Shown: positions 1 to 8,642, counted from the first letter of the stretch. The stretch is DNA of 28,057 bases from an uncultured Enterobacteriaceae bacterium (GCA_936920625.1 CAKZHC010000035.1:1-28057); one strand, 5' to 3'. Numbers and translations: made by a program. Notes: a model not told the origin generated them from the sequence alone.

Positions 1-506
1 TGGTTTGTTCAGCTGTTTTTCATACTGCATTGTAGTTATATTTAATTTTTTATAAAATTACAATCTGGCGAATATCATTTTACAAACTGTGATTTGTACC
101 ATTAAACAGAGTGCTGCAACAATAAATTTTCTGCCTTCTTCTGTAATAAAAAATAAACAACAATATCAAAAAATTAACACATCAAAGTCTGGTCGCAGTA
201 TTATTAAAAATCTTCTTTCAAAATCTTATCTGGTTTGGTGTTTTTCTCTGCATAAAGTATCTTTTTTAGGATTTTTTATTATCTTTCCATTTTTTATTTA
301 ATAAGCTTTCAGCATAAAAGCCATCTTTATTTTCCTAATTTATTGAAATTCAGACTAGGTGTATTATATTTTATTATTAGCCAGATATAATGTGATAATA
401 ATTATTATCTATCGATGGGTTGATAGTAACAGAGTTCTTTACTAAGCGTAATTTTTAACATGATTCCGCTGGTTTAAGCTGGGGCAAATGATTAATTTAT
501 GAATAC
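1..506. other. AT-rich non-coding stretch downstream of birA
   Basis: No gene is supported here. The stretch is very rich in A and T. The only open frame (89-301, plus strand, 70 codons) has no ribosome binding site and a low-complexity Lys/Phe/Ser-rich translation, so I regard it as chance. In E. coli birA is followed by coaA. Nothing like coaA is visible here, but the window begins too close to say whether it lies further out. Confidence 0.6.
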
Positions 507-1472
507 TTAAGGAGATTGTGGCCTCAGTGAGATTTCTCCGCCAATGTGTGATTTGATAACGCCATTTTGCTCAAGCAGTAGCCCGCCCATGGAATCAATG
601 CCGCGTGCAATGCCCAGCTCTTCACGATTGCCGATTAACAGTTTTACCGGACGATTAATAAAATTGTCCAGTGCTGTCCAGCGTTCTGTAAAGGGGGCAA
701 GTCCATATCGTTCAAATTCTGGCAGTGTTTTACGTAGCTGGTTAATGATTGTGGCCGACAGTTCATTACGATCAATGTTTACTTCCGCATCCTGGAGGTT
801 AATCCAGTCCTGATCTATCATACTTTGATCAGATTTATTCATAGACAGATTGATACCAGCACCAATCACAATTTTTGCTGCATCACCGGTTTTTCCTATT
901 AGTTCAACCAGAATACCTGCCAGTTTGCGATCGTTCAGATAGAGGTCGTTAGGCCATTTTACCCTGACATTGACGGCCCCGAACTGATGCAGTACCTCAG
1001 CCATGACAATCCCGATAACCAGGCTTAATCCGTTTGCCGCCGCAGGCCCCTGTTCGAGACACCAGTAAAGGGAGAGGTAAAGATTAGTACCAAAAGGAGA
1101 GAACCATTTACGCCCCCGCCGTCCTCGTCCTGCGCTTTGATATTCTGCTATGCAGGCATCGCCTGATTGCAGTTTATCTATGTTATCAAACAGGTATTGG
1201 TTGGTTGAGTCGATAACAGGGATCATCACTACACGCTCGTAATCAAGTAAGCTGTTAATCTTTTTCTCGTCCAATAGCGTTATCGGTGCTGAAAGACAAT
1301 ACCCTTTACCTGTTACGGTAAATATATCTATTCCCCATGTTTTAAGGGTACTGATATGCTTATTGACAGCGGTTCGACTCATTCCCAACAGCTCACCTAG
1401 TTGTTTGCCAGAATGAAATTCGCCATTAGCAAGCAGCCTACATAGCTTTAGCGGGATTGAATTATTTTTCAT
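507..1472 (-). CDS. birA: BirA, biotin-protein ligase and biotin operon repressor
   Basis: This bifunctional cytoplasmic protein makes biotinyl-5'-AMP, transfers biotin to the AccB subunit of acetyl-CoA carboxylase, and as the holo-dimer represses the bio operon. The 321 residues equal the E. coli length. A winged helix-turn-helix occupies about residues 20-60 (GMSRTAVNKHI). The biotinyl-adenylate loop GRGRRG is at 115-120 and KWPNDLYL carries the catalytic Lys183, both at the E. coli positions. The SH3-like C-terminal domain (FINRPVKL onward) is complete. The start ATG overlaps the murB stop as ATGA, so the two genes are probably translationally coupled in one transcript, the same murB-birA order as E. 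coli. Nothing looks damaged, so function should be retained. Confidence 0.97.
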   Translation of the reverse strand: MKNNSIPLKLCRLLANGEFHSGKQLGELLGMSRTAVNKHISTLKTWGIDIFTVTGKGYCLSAPITLLDEKKINSLLDYERVVMIPVIDSTNQYLFDNIDKLQSGDACIAEYQSAGRGRRGRKWFSPFGTNLYLSLYWCLEQGPAAANGLSLVIGIVMAEVLHQFGAVNVRVKWPNDLYLNDRKLAGILVELIGKTGDAAKIVIGAGINLSMNKSDQSMIDQDWINLQDAEVNIDRNELSATIINQLRKTLPEFERYGLAPFTERWTALDNFINRPVKLLIGNREELGIARGIDSMGGLLLEQNGVIKSHIGGEISLRPQSP

Positions 1473-2509
1473 GCAAGTACCTCGATGGCGTTGACCTCGC
1501 CCTGTGGACCAATGAAACGTACTTCTGGCTCCAGCCAGACATCAAATGTTTCACCAACGCAATGGCGTATTTGACGGGCCAGCGCAACGATATCCTGTCC
1601 AGTGGCGTTTTTAGCATTGATAAGTATTAGTTTTTGTTGTTGATGGATAGCAGCACCGCCACATCGAAGTTCTTTAAGAGAGCATTGTTCAATCAACCAG
1701 CCTGCTGCAACTTTTACCTCTCCTGTTGATTGTGGAAAGCATGGAATAGTTGGATAACTTGTTTTTAATAATGCTGCATGTTGATTGGTTATGATCGGAT
1801 TTTTGAAAAAACTGCCGGCATTCCCAGTTATTAGCGGATCAGGAAGTTTATTCCTGCGTATTTGACAGACGGTGTCATATATCTGGCGAGGTGTCACTGT
1901 ACTGGCATTCAATTTTGTTAATTCTCCATAAGTAAGAACGGGCTGCCAGGCTTTATTAAGCTCAAGACCTATTCCAGTAATGACACACTTATCGCGGTGA
2001 TTATGTTTGAAAATGCTGTCCCGGTATCCGAATTCGCACTCAGCAGCGGGCACACGTTTTTTTGTACCATCTGTCAGGTAAACCACATCAACATATTCAC
2101 ATACCTGTTCTAGCTCAACGCCATATGCACCAATATTCTGAATAGGCGCAGCGCCAGCATTACCAGGGATCATAGCCAAATTCTCCAGCCCGGCATAACC
2201 TTGCGCCAGAGTGTACTCAACCAGCTGATGCCAGTTTTCTCCGGCGCCAACATGCAGTCGCCACGCTTTATCACTGATTTCTACATGGATTCCTTTGATG
2301 CGGTTAATAATAATATGTCCTGTAAAGTCTGCAATAAACAGGACATTACTCCCTTCTCCTAGCACTAAAACGGGTTCGCCGGATTGTTCACTGCTTCTCC
2401 AGTTTTGACATAATTCTTCTATGCTGTGGACAACAGTAATCCGATGAGCACTGGCGTCCAGGCGAAATGTATTCCAGGGTTTTAACGATTGCATCGCGAA
2501 GGGAGACAT
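1469..2509 (-). CDS. murB: MurB, UDP-N-acetylenolpyruvoylglucosamine reductase
   Basis: This cytoplasmic flavoenzyme reduces UDP-GlcNAc-enolpyruvate to UDP-N-acetylmuramate with NADPH, the second committed step of peptidoglycan synthesis. The FAD-binding segment GEGSNVLF is at 51-58 and PIQNIGAYGVE at about 122-132. The catalytic residues match E. coli with an offset of 4: Arg163 in GYRDSIFK, Ser233 in AGSFFKNP and Glu329 in EPEVRFIG. At 346 residues it is 4 longer than E. coli MurB. The extra residues come from starting at M1 rather than M6. I kept M1 because AAAGG lies 7 bases upstream of it, while M6 has no purine-rich signal. It is the upstream gene of the murB-birA pair. No 5S rRNA gene is visible upstream, unlike E. 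coli. Confidence 0.97.
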   Translation of the reverse strand: MSPFAMQSLKPWNTFRLDASAHRITVVHSIEELCQNWRSSEQSGEPVLVLGEGSNVLFIADFTGHIIINRIKGIHVEISDKAWRLHVGAGENWHQLVEYTLAQGYAGLENLAMIPGNAGAAPIQNIGAYGVELEQVCEYVDVVYLTDGTKKRVPAAECEFGYRDSIFKHNHRDKCVITGIGLELNKAWQPVLTYGELTKLNASTVTPRQIYDTVCQIRRNKLPDPLITGNAGSFFKNPIITNQHAALLKTSYPTIPCFPQSTGEVKVAAGWLIEQCSLKELRCGGAAIHQQQKLILINAKNATGQDIVALARQIRHCVGETFDVWLEPEVRFIGPQGEVNAIEVLA

Positions 2510-2859
2510 GCGCTGGCCTTTAATGTCTGATATGGACGATAGTGTATCCGATCTGGTTTCTCACTAGTGTAGATTTTATGGCAATAAAGGCGATATCTGA
2601 CAATACAAAATTTTATCTATTATGAAAAATAAAGAGATTAATTCTGAGTTTTTCTGCACATCAGCACACAGGAAAGTGAACCACGCAACGTTAATCTTAA
2701 TATGGATAAAACGTACATTCGCAACAGGGCCCGGATTTTTCGATAATACCTGTATCTGATTCGCTTAATTAATGTACTTTTTAATCTGTGATGGTTTTGC
2801 AAACAGTAGTTGTTTAGCTATATACTTAGGCCCTCCAGCAGCAACCAGATGACAGCGCT
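2510..2859. other. murB-rraA divergent intergenic region
   Basis: These 350 bases separate the divergent murB and rraA genes. In E. coli these genes are not adjacent, so this spacer is a junction between two neighbourhoods. I see no gene remnant, rRNA or tRNA in it. It must hold the murB promoter on the minus strand, which I could not place, and a candidate rraA promoter, listed separately. Confidence 0.5.
2797..2826 (+). promoter_or_regulatory. Candidate sigma-70 promoter of rraA
   Basis: TTGCAA at 2797-2802 and TATACT at 2821-2826 are separated by 18 bases. The predicted start near 2833 would give a leader of about 27 bases before the rraA ATG at 2860. E. coli rraA is known to have its own promoter. 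This is assigned by eye. Confidence 0.45.
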
Positions 2860-3345
2860 ATGAATTACGATACTTCCGAACTCTGCAATGTTTACCATGA
2901 GGAGGTAAATGTTGTTGAACCTTTGTTCTCTAACTTTGGCGGACGCTCCTCTTTTGGCGGGCAGATCACGACGGTGAAATGTTTTGAAGATAATGGTTTG
3001 CTCGGTGATTTGTTGGAGGAGAATGGACAGGGTCGGGTACTGGTAGTTGATGGCGGTGGTTCTGTGCGCCGCGCACTCGTCGATGCCCGGCTGGCGCGGC
3101 TGGCTACGGACAATGAGTGGGAAGGCATAGTTGTTTATGGCTCAGTACGCCAGGTGGACGATCTGGAAGATTTGGATATTGGTATTCAGGCCATTGCCGC
3201 TATTCCGGCTGGGGCTTGCGATGAAGGAATTGGTGAAAGCGATGTGCGCGTCAATTTTGGTGGCGTGACTTTCTTCTCGGGTGATCATCTCTATGCTGAT
3301 AACACAGGGATTATCCTTTCTGAAGATGCGCTGGACATTGAATAA
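2860..3345 (+). CDS. rraA: RraA, regulator of RNase E activity A
   Basis: RraA is a ring-shaped homotrimer that binds the C-terminal scaffold region of RNase E and inhibits mRNA turnover. It was formerly annotated as MenG, a methyltransferase, because of its place next to menA. The 161 residues equal the E. coli length and are nearly collinear with it, including the VDGGGSVRRALVDARLARLA segment and the acidic GDHLYADNTGIILSEDALDIE end, which I recognise as E. coli-like throughout. The ribosome binding site is weak. zapB converges from the minus strand, which is the E. coli arrangement (rraA / zapB / glpF). No menA is present upstream. The gene appears intact. Confidence 0.96.
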   Translation: MNYDTSELCNVYHEEVNVVEPLFSNFGGRSSFGGQITTVKCFEDNGLLGDLLEENGQGRVLVVDGGGSVRRALVDARLARLATDNEWEGIVVYGSVRQVDDLEDLDIGIQAIAAIPAGACDEGIGESDVRVNFGGVTFFSGDHLYADNTGIILSEDALDIE

Positions 3346-3560
3346 GCTGACATCGTTCTGAGCAGAGTTTGTTGATAGTCTGGCGTGCAGATCTGCATTT
3401 TCACGACGGTATTATGTTTTTTCTGGTGAGATGAAATGCTGGAATAGCAGTGTATTCGAAAGTCGTGCTTTTGCCGAATGAGCCTGGCAGATACGCTAAC
3501 TAAACGCGTTTGATCAACCAGGCTATGTCGCTGTATAGGTGCTGATGGTACAAAACGCAG

Positions 3561-3577
3561 ATACACTTTGAGTGTAT
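3561..3577. terminator. Small hairpin between convergent rraA and zapB
   Basis: ATACACT (3561-3567) and AGTGTAT (3571-3577) form a perfect 7-bp stem with a 3-base loop, 20 bases downstream of the zapB stop on the minus strand. The stem is AT-rich and no long U-tract follows, so termination is only a possibility. Confidence 0.3.
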
Positions 3578-3596
3578 ATGCTTTAGTTCAGTATGT

Positions 3597-3836
3597 TCAG
3601 ACTTCCTCCATTTTGCCCAGTAGTGCCTGTAATCGTTCCTGCCAGAGTTGTTGTTCTTGTTTTAACTGAATGTTTTCATTAACTAATTTTTCAGAGTTTT
3701 CCGCAGAGTGTTGAACCTGCTGGCTAAGATGGTGGTTCTTTTCTTTTAGCTCTTCGATTTCCATTTGTAACAGGGTGATAGTGTCAATTGCCTGCTGTAC
3801 TTTTGATTCCAGTTTCTCAAACACTTCAAATGACAT
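3597..3836 (-). CDS. zapB: ZapB, FtsZ-ring-associated coiled-coil protein
   Basis: ZapB is a small abundant cytoplasmic coiled coil that binds ZapA and links the Z-ring to the chromosome terminus through MatP. The 79 residues (81 in E. coli) form a nearly continuous heptad coiled coil. The N-terminal part, FEVFEKLESKVQQAIDTITL, and the end, WQERLQALLGKMEEV, match E. coli. The E. coli start MTMSLEVFEKLE corresponds to MSFEVFEKLE here. A good Shine-Dalgarno AGGAG lies upstream of the chosen ATG. The gene diverges from glpF and converges on rraA, as in E. coli. Confidence 0.95.
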   Translation of the reverse strand: MSFEVFEKLESKVQQAIDTITLLQMEIEELKEKNHHLSQQVQHSAENSEKLVNENIQLKQEQQLWQERLQALLGKMEEV

Positions 3837-4288
3837 CTTATATTTTCTCCTAATCGCGACGCCAGAGTGATGCTAGCCGCAGCCGATAAGGGATAAGCCA
3901 TAGTTCGCGGATAACAACAACCTGTTGATTGTAAATAGCGGGTTAAAGCAAGTCCAGTGACGAGTTGTTGGTTATGACTCATTTACCAGATTTAATTAAA
4001 CTTAAATCAATCTCTGTTATATCTGTTTTTATAAAATAATTGTCAACTTTATTTAGCTATCTAAGAAATGAAAAGTTGTTTTATGATTCTTTTAGAAACT
4101 AAAAACTATTGAAAACACGCATTTATAGGATGAAAAAACATTTATTATAGCGCGGTATTTTCGATTTCGATTATTGACGTTCAATTAATAACCTGTCATT
4201 ACTGAAATCCGGTAAATCAATCTTCGAAGGAATGATGCAAACAGCATTGGCTGAATATTAACTTTACTTTTCGACCAGGGTATCCACT
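3837..4288. promoter_or_regulatory. zapB-glpF divergent regulatory region with possible GlpR half-sites
   Basis: This 452-base AT-rich spacer separates two divergent genes. Near the glpF side, TTCGAT occurs twice in tandem (4160-4165 and 4166-4171), followed by GTTCAA (4179-4184). These resemble half-sites of the GlpR repressor operator (consensus around ATGTTCG / CGAACAT). TTGACG at 4174-4179 could be a -35 element with a weak CATTAC -10 element 17 bases on, which would place the half-sites over the promoter. E. coli glpFK is repressed by GlpR and activated by CRP. I saw no clear CRP site. The open frame at 3746-3982 on the minus strand looks like chance. Confidence 0.35.
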
Positions 4289-5119
4289 ATGAGTCAATAT
4301 ACAGGTAGCTCACTCAAAGGTCAGTGCATTGCCGAATTTCTCGGCACTGGTCTTATTATCTTTTTAGGCGTTGGCGGTGTCGCCGCGCTGAAACTGGCTG
4401 GGGCCACCTTTGGGCAATGGGAAATCGCTATGCTTTGGGGGGTGGCGATATCGATGGCAATTTATCTTAGCGCTGGCGTCTCGGGGGGGCATCTCAATCC
4501 GGCTGTTACACTGGCGCTGTGGATGTTCGCTAATTTCGAGGGCCGCAGAGTTGTTGCTTATATCATCGCTCAGGTAGCAGGGGCATTTTGTGCGGCGGCA
4601 GTGGTTTACTGGCTTTATCACAACCTGTTTTTTGATTACGAACAGTTGCATCATATAGTCCCAGGTAGTATGGAAAGTCTGGAACTGGCTGGTGTCTTCT
4701 CAACTTATCCTAATCCCCATATCAGCGTTGGCCATGCCTTCATGGAAGCCGTCATTACTGCTGTCCTGATGGTACTGATAATGGCCCTGACTGATGATGG
4801 CAACGGCCTGCCTAAAGGGCCATTAGCGCCGTTGTTGATTGGACTGTTGGTTGCTGTGATTGGCGCATCAATGGGTCCGCTTACCGGATTTGCCCTTAAC
4901 CCTGCACGCGATTTTGGACCGAAACTTTTTGCTTCATTGATCGGCTGGGGTGAGCTGGCATTGACCGGGGCAAGAGATATTCCCTACTTCCTGGTGCCTA
5001 TTTTTGGACCTATTCTGGGGGCTGGTATTGGCGCTTTCGCTTACCGTAATTTGATCTCCCGCCACCTGTTAGTGGATGTCAGCGAAACTCAACAACAATC
5101 AGTTAGTCAAGCAGAGTAA
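4289..5119 (+). CDS. glpF: GlpF, glycerol facilitator (aquaglyceroporin)
   Basis: GlpF is an inner-membrane channel of the MIP family that lets glycerol and small polyols diffuse in. GlpK then traps glycerol as the phosphate. The 276 residues (281 in E. coli) carry six transmembrane helices and two half-helices with the paired NPA motifs at 70-72 (HLNPAVT) and 204-206 (ALNPARD). The selectivity-filter Arg207 corresponds to E. coli Arg206. The residue before the first HLNPA is Gly where E. coli has Ala. The start MSQYTGSSLKGQCIAEF aligns with the E. coli start, with AGGG upstream. The gene is followed after 55 bases by glpK and is almost certainly co-transcribed with it. Confidence 0.96.
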   Translation: MSQYTGSSLKGQCIAEFLGTGLIIFLGVGGVAALKLAGATFGQWEIAMLWGVAISMAIYLSAGVSGGHLNPAVTLALWMFANFEGRRVVAYIIAQVAGAFCAAAVVYWLYHNLFFDYEQLHHIVPGSMESLELAGVFSTYPNPHISVGHAFMEAVITAVLMVLIMALTDDGNGLPKGPLAPLLIGLLVAVIGASMGPLTGFALNPARDFGPKLFASLIGWGELALTGARDIPYFLVPIFGPILGAGIGAFAYRNLISRHLLVDVSETQQQSVSQAE

Positions 5120-5124
5120 CCTAA

Positions 5125-5169
5125 AATCCTTTAAGATGATGCTATTCCTGTATTTCATTTTAAAGGATT
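5125..5169 (+). promoter_or_regulatory. Inverted repeat covering the glpK ribosome binding site
   Basis: AATCCTTTAA (5125-5134) and TTAAAGGATT (5160-5169) are perfect 10-base complements separated by 25 bases in the glpF-glpK spacer. The right arm contains the AAGGA Shine-Dalgarno of glpK, 7 bases before its ATG at 5175. In the mRNA the hairpin would hide that site. This is a direct sequence observation. A regulatory role is inference. Confidence 0.4.
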
Positions 5170-5174
5170 GAGTA

Positions 5175-6683
5175 ATGGCGGTAGATAAAAAATATATCGT
5201 TGCACTCGACCAGGGAACGTCCAGTTCCCGTGCTGTAATTTTGGATCATGATGCTAATGTTGTTGCGGTATCGCAACGGGAATTTAAGCAAATATATTCA
5301 AAAGCAGGCTGGGTAGAGCATGATCCAATGGATATCTGGGCCTCACAGAGTTCTACTTTGGTGGAAGTGCTGGCCCATGCTGATGTCAAAGCCAGTCAGA
5401 TAGCTGCAATTGGAATCTCTAATCAGCGTGAAACAACTATTATCTGGGACAAAATTACAGGAAAGCCCGTTTATAACGCAATTGTCTGGCAGGACCCTCG
5501 TACTGCTGATTTTTGTGAGGAGCTCAAACATGAGGGGCTGGAAAAGTATATCCAGCAGACCACAGGCTTAGTGATTAATCCATATTTTTCGGGAACCAAA
5601 ATCAAATGGATTCTTGATAATGTTAAAGGTGCACGTGAGCAGGCGATGCGCGGTGAGTTACTGTTTGGAACGGTTGACTCATGGCTGGTGTGGAAAATGA
5701 CTAACAGCCAGGTCCATATTACCGATTTTACCAACGCCTCACGCACTATGTTGTTTAATATAAATACTCTTGAATGGGATCAGTGTTTGCTGGATATCTT
5801 TGGTGTTCCGCGTGCAATGTTACCGAAAGTCAGGGCATCTTCAGAGATCTATGGATATACCCTGATTAATGGTAGTGGATCAAAGATCCCCATCGCCGGT
5901 ATTGCCGGCGATCAACAGGCAGCGCTTTATGGTCAGCTATGCGTACAACTTGGGATGGCAAAAAATACTTACGGCACGGGATGTTTTATGCTGATGAACA
6001 CTGGCACTGAGGCGGTGATGTCATCCCATGGTCTGCTAACCACCATTGCTTGTGGTCCGCGTGGTGAAGTCAATTATGCGTTGGAGGGAGCCGTATTTGT
6101 AGCTGGTGCGTCCATTCAGTGGCTGCGGGACGAGCTGAAGATCATCAGCGATGCAACCGACTCTGAATATTTCGCTATGAAAGTCAGGGATACCAATGGC
6201 GTATACATGGTGCCTGCATTTACCGGACTAGGGGCGCCATACTGGGATCCTTATGCACGAGGCGCTGTCTTTGGTTTGACCCGAGGCGCAAACGCAAATC
6301 ACCTTATTCGTGCCACACTGGAGTCTATTGCCTATCAGACCCGCGATGTACTGGAAGCAATGCAAAATGATTCCAACACTCGTCTTAAATCGCTGCGTGT
6401 TGACGGTGGTGCAGTAGCCAATAATTTTTTGATGCAGTTTCAGTCAGACATACTGGGCGTCAGGGTAGAACGCCCGGAAGTCCTCGAAGTCACGGCACTA
6501 GGCGCTGCTTATCTGGCAGGGCTGGCTGTCGGCTTTTGGAAAGATTTGGATGAGGTGAAAATTAAAGCGGTTACCGAACGAGAGTTTCGTCCGGGGATTG
6601 AAACAACCGAACGTAACTTTAAATATGCTGGGTGGAAAAAAGCGGTTAAAAGAGCACGAAACTGGGAAGATTCATCCGAGTAA
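5175..6683 (+). CDS. glpK: GlpK, glycerol kinase
   Basis: GlpK phosphorylates glycerol with ATP to sn-glycerol-3-phosphate, committing it to glycerol catabolism. It belongs to the FGGY kinase family. The 502 residues equal the E. coli length. Visible elements are the phosphate-binding LDQGTSSSRAV near residue 11, the glycerol-binding NQRETT at 83-88 and GIAGDQQAAL with the catalytic base Asp246. The C-terminal surface GIETTERNFKYAGWKKAVKR corresponds to the region bound by IIA-Glc in E. coli and is well kept. The loop that binds the inhibitor fructose-1,6-bisphosphate is different: residues 231-237 read INGSGSK, one residue shorter than E. coli and with Lys in place of Arg236. It is second in the glpFK unit. 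glpX, third in E. coli, is missing. Confidence 0.97.
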   Translation: MAVDKKYIVALDQGTSSSRAVILDHDANVVAVSQREFKQIYSKAGWVEHDPMDIWASQSSTLVEVLAHADVKASQIAAIGISNQRETTIIWDKITGKPVYNAIVWQDPRTADFCEELKHEGLEKYIQQTTGLVINPYFSGTKIKWILDNVKGAREQAMRGELLFGTVDSWLVWKMTNSQVHITDFTNASRTMLFNINTLEWDQCLLDIFGVPRAMLPKVRASSEIYGYTLINGSGSKIPIAGIAGDQQAALYGQLCVQLGMAKNTYGTGCFMLMNTGTEAVMSSHGLLTTIACGPRGEVNYALEGAVFVAGASIQWLRDELKIISDATDSEYFAMKVRDTNGVYMVPAFTGLGAPYWDPYARGAVFGLTRGANANHLIRATLESIAYQTRDVLEAMQNDSNTRLKSLRVDGGAVANNFLMQFQSDILGVRVERPEVLEVTALGAAYLAGLAVGFWKDLDEVKIKAVTEREFRPGIETTERNFKYAGWKKAVKRARNWEDSSE

Positions 6684-7130
6684 TCCCTGCTTTTCGCTTA
6701 AGCGGAATTGTGCAGCCCTTGATATTCTATTACAACAAGACGGGACAGAGGTTATCTAAATGTTCTGTTGGTATGGCATTGGCAGATTATAGCCAAAGAT
6801 ATGCGATACCCGTTCAGATCTGTGGCGGTCGACGCTCAAAATCAGTGCATTTATAAATCTGTATATTCAACAAAACCGCGCTATTATACGCCAGATTGCA
6901 CTATTGATCGTCTGGCAGTTGCTTAAGCAGTGTTGAGCAACAAAAATAAGGTGCTGTTTTTCAAGCTCATGAACAGGGCAGCACGTCAACAAAATATCAG
7001 GTGCTGAATACCAGCCTGGCCGGGAATAACCGGGCATTTCTATCATGACAACCGGCGGGTTATTCTGGAAAATTCTGCACCTTCATCAGTGCAGGCCACA
7101 CCACACCGTTCACAATCATAAGGAGTTATT
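6684..7130. other. Gene-free stretch where glpX would be expected
   Basis: E. coli has glpX (class II fructose-1,6-bisphosphatase) between glpK and fpr. I read the 447 bases here in several frames and found no GlpX-like peptide, so the gene seems cleanly lost or moved. The stretch contains two short inverted repeats: CTGCAC (7075-7080) with GTGCAG (7089-7094), and AATAACC (7025-7031) with GGTTATT (7058-7064). Both lie just upstream of fpr and may belong to its leader or control region. Confidence 0.5.
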
Positions 7131-7877
7131 ATGGCCGAATGGGTCAACGCAAGTGTTGTGCGGGTAAATCACTGGACTGAAGCACTGTTCAGCCTTACGA
7201 TCACCGCGCCAGTTGCGCCATTTACTGCCGGGCAATTTGCCAAACTGGCTTTACAAAAAGAGGGAGTACGCTTGCAACGGGCCTACTCATACGTTAACGC
7301 TCCTGGTGATAACAATCTGGAGTTTTATCTGGTCGTTGTGCCTGAAGGAAAACTCAGCCCTTTACTTCATGCGCTTAAACCGGGTGATGAGGTGATGGTA
7401 ACCCTCAGGGCTGCTGGATTTTTCGTTCTGGATGAAGTGCCAGAGTGCCAGACACTATGGATGCTGGCGACAGGAACAGCTATTGGGCCTTACCTTTCGA
7501 TTTTACAGGAAGGCAGAGACATTGAGCGTTTCAGAAATATTGTGCTGGTTCATGCTGTCCGCTATGCCGCCGATTTAAGTTATCTGCCACTGATGCAACA
7601 ATTACAACAGCGCTATAATGGAAAGCTTCACATCCAAACTGTGGTGAGCCGGGAAGAGGTTGCCGGGTCGCTCACCGGGCGTATTCCTAAACTCATTGAG
7701 ACTGGTGCGCTTGAGGAGGTTACAGGCCTGCCAATTGATGTACAAAATAGCCATGTGATGTTATGCGGTAATCCACAAATGGTGCGGGAAACATTATTGT
7801 TACTCAAAGAAACCCGAGGCATGAGTAAGCATCTGCGCCGCCAGCCAGGCCAGGTGACGAGTGAAAACTATTGGTGA
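7131..7877 (+). CDS. fpr: Fpr, ferredoxin/flavodoxin-NADP+ reductase
   Basis: Fpr is a cytoplasmic FAD enzyme that transfers electrons from NADPH to flavodoxin or ferredoxin, supporting radical-SAM and other anaerobic enzymes and oxidative-stress repair. The 248 residues equal the E. coli length. The FAD-binding RAYSYVN begins at residue 50. The NADP-binding segment MLATGTAIGPYLS is at 111-123, followed by VHAVRYAADLSYLPLM and VMLCGNPQMVRETLLLL. The C-terminal Tyr-Trp pair that stacks on FAD is kept. The start has an excellent AAGGAG ribosome binding site. E. coli fpr belongs to the SoxS/MarA/Rob regulon. I could not identify a soxbox here. Confidence 0.97.
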   Translation: MAEWVNASVVRVNHWTEALFSLTITAPVAPFTAGQFAKLALQKEGVRLQRAYSYVNAPGDNNLEFYLVVVPEGKLSPLLHALKPGDEVMVTLRAAGFFVLDEVPECQTLWMLATGTAIGPYLSILQEGRDIERFRNIVLVHAVRYAADLSYLPLMQQLQQRYNGKLHIQTVVSREEVAGSLTGRIPKLIETGALEEVTGLPIDVQNSHVMLCGNPQMVRETLLLLKETRGMSKHLRRQPGQVTSENYW

Positions 7878-7944
7878 TAAACCATGTAATCAATAGTAAT
7901 CAGATATCTGAAGTCGGGACAGTGTAATTCAAGGCAGATAAATC

Positions 7945-8538
7945 ATGAAAAACCTGTCACATTCTATCTTTCTGTTGTTTTTTATTTTGATAAATGGCCT
8001 GAGTCAGGCACATTCGCAACAAAAGAGCGTATCTGAGCCAACGGCATTTTACCTGCTGGCAGGGGCCCCGGCCTTCGATATGACGATAGCGCAGTTCCGC
8101 AAACTCTATAATGCCAGTAATCCAGCTCTTTACATTGGCGAATATCGTGCAATCAGTGATCCAGGCGATAAGCATTACCTGGTACGAGCAGCCAGTAAAA
8201 TCAGTAATAATCTTTATTCATCAGCAGCGCTGGAACGCGGAACAGGTAAAATCAAAACAGTGCAGATGACCTGGCTCATTGCAGAAGGGCCAGAACACAA
8301 AGCGTCCTATAATGAAGCGCTAGATTATATGGCAGCCCTGATGCGTGTTTTTGAACCCATGTTATCGGTAAAACAAAGCATTCAACGGGTATCTGTACTT
8401 CTTGCAAAAGGCAGGGGTCATCACTACTACAGCCGGAATGAGGGCGCATTACGTTATGTGGTGGCAGATGGTGGCGAGAGTGGGCTGACCTTTGCTATTG
8501 AGCCTCTGAAGCTGGCTTTGCTGCAAAGCGAAAAATAA
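7945..8538 (+). CDS. yiiQ: YiiQ, periplasmic DUF1454 family protein
   Basis: A 197-residue exported protein of unknown function (199 in E. coli). An N-terminal signal peptide is evident: Lys near the start, the hydrophobic stretch IFLLFFILINGL, then SQAHSQQ with likely cleavage around residues 22-24. The mature part matches E. coli YiiQ segment by segment: YLLAGAPAFDMTIAQFR, LVRAASKISNNLYSSAALERGTGKI, GALRYVVADGGESGLTFA. It has no recognisable catalytic motif. The position between fpr and tpiA is as in E. coli, where yiiR also lies between them. yiiR is absent here. Its location in the cell is inferred from the signal peptide only. Confidence 0.93.
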   Translation: MKNLSHSIFLLFFILINGLSQAHSQQKSVSEPTAFYLLAGAPAFDMTIAQFRKLYNASNPALYIGEYRAISDPGDKHYLVRAASKISNNLYSSAALERGTGKIKTVQMTWLIAEGPEHKASYNEALDYMAALMRVFEPMLSVKQSIQRVSVLLAKGRGHHYYSRNEGALRYVVADGGESGLTFAIEPLKLALLQSEK

Positions 8539-8642
8539 CCAGGACATATCCTGAAAATATCCGCCTCCTGTGCAGGTATGCCAGTCACACTGTCCGGGCG
8601 ATGAAAAAATTAAAATGAACCGCGCTTCACGTGGAGGAAATA

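Noticed and set aside
89..301. 70-residue frame at the left end
   Set aside because: Low-complexity, no ribosome binding site, AT-rich background.
3746..3982. 78-residue frame on the minus strand across the zapB start
   Set aside because: It overlaps zapB in another frame and has no family resemblance.
8631..8642. Longer tpiA starting at a GTG and giving MEEIMQNP
   Set aside because: The GTG abuts the GGAGG ribosome binding site. The ATG at 8643 gives the standard 255 residues with Lys11, His95 and Glu167 at the usual positions.
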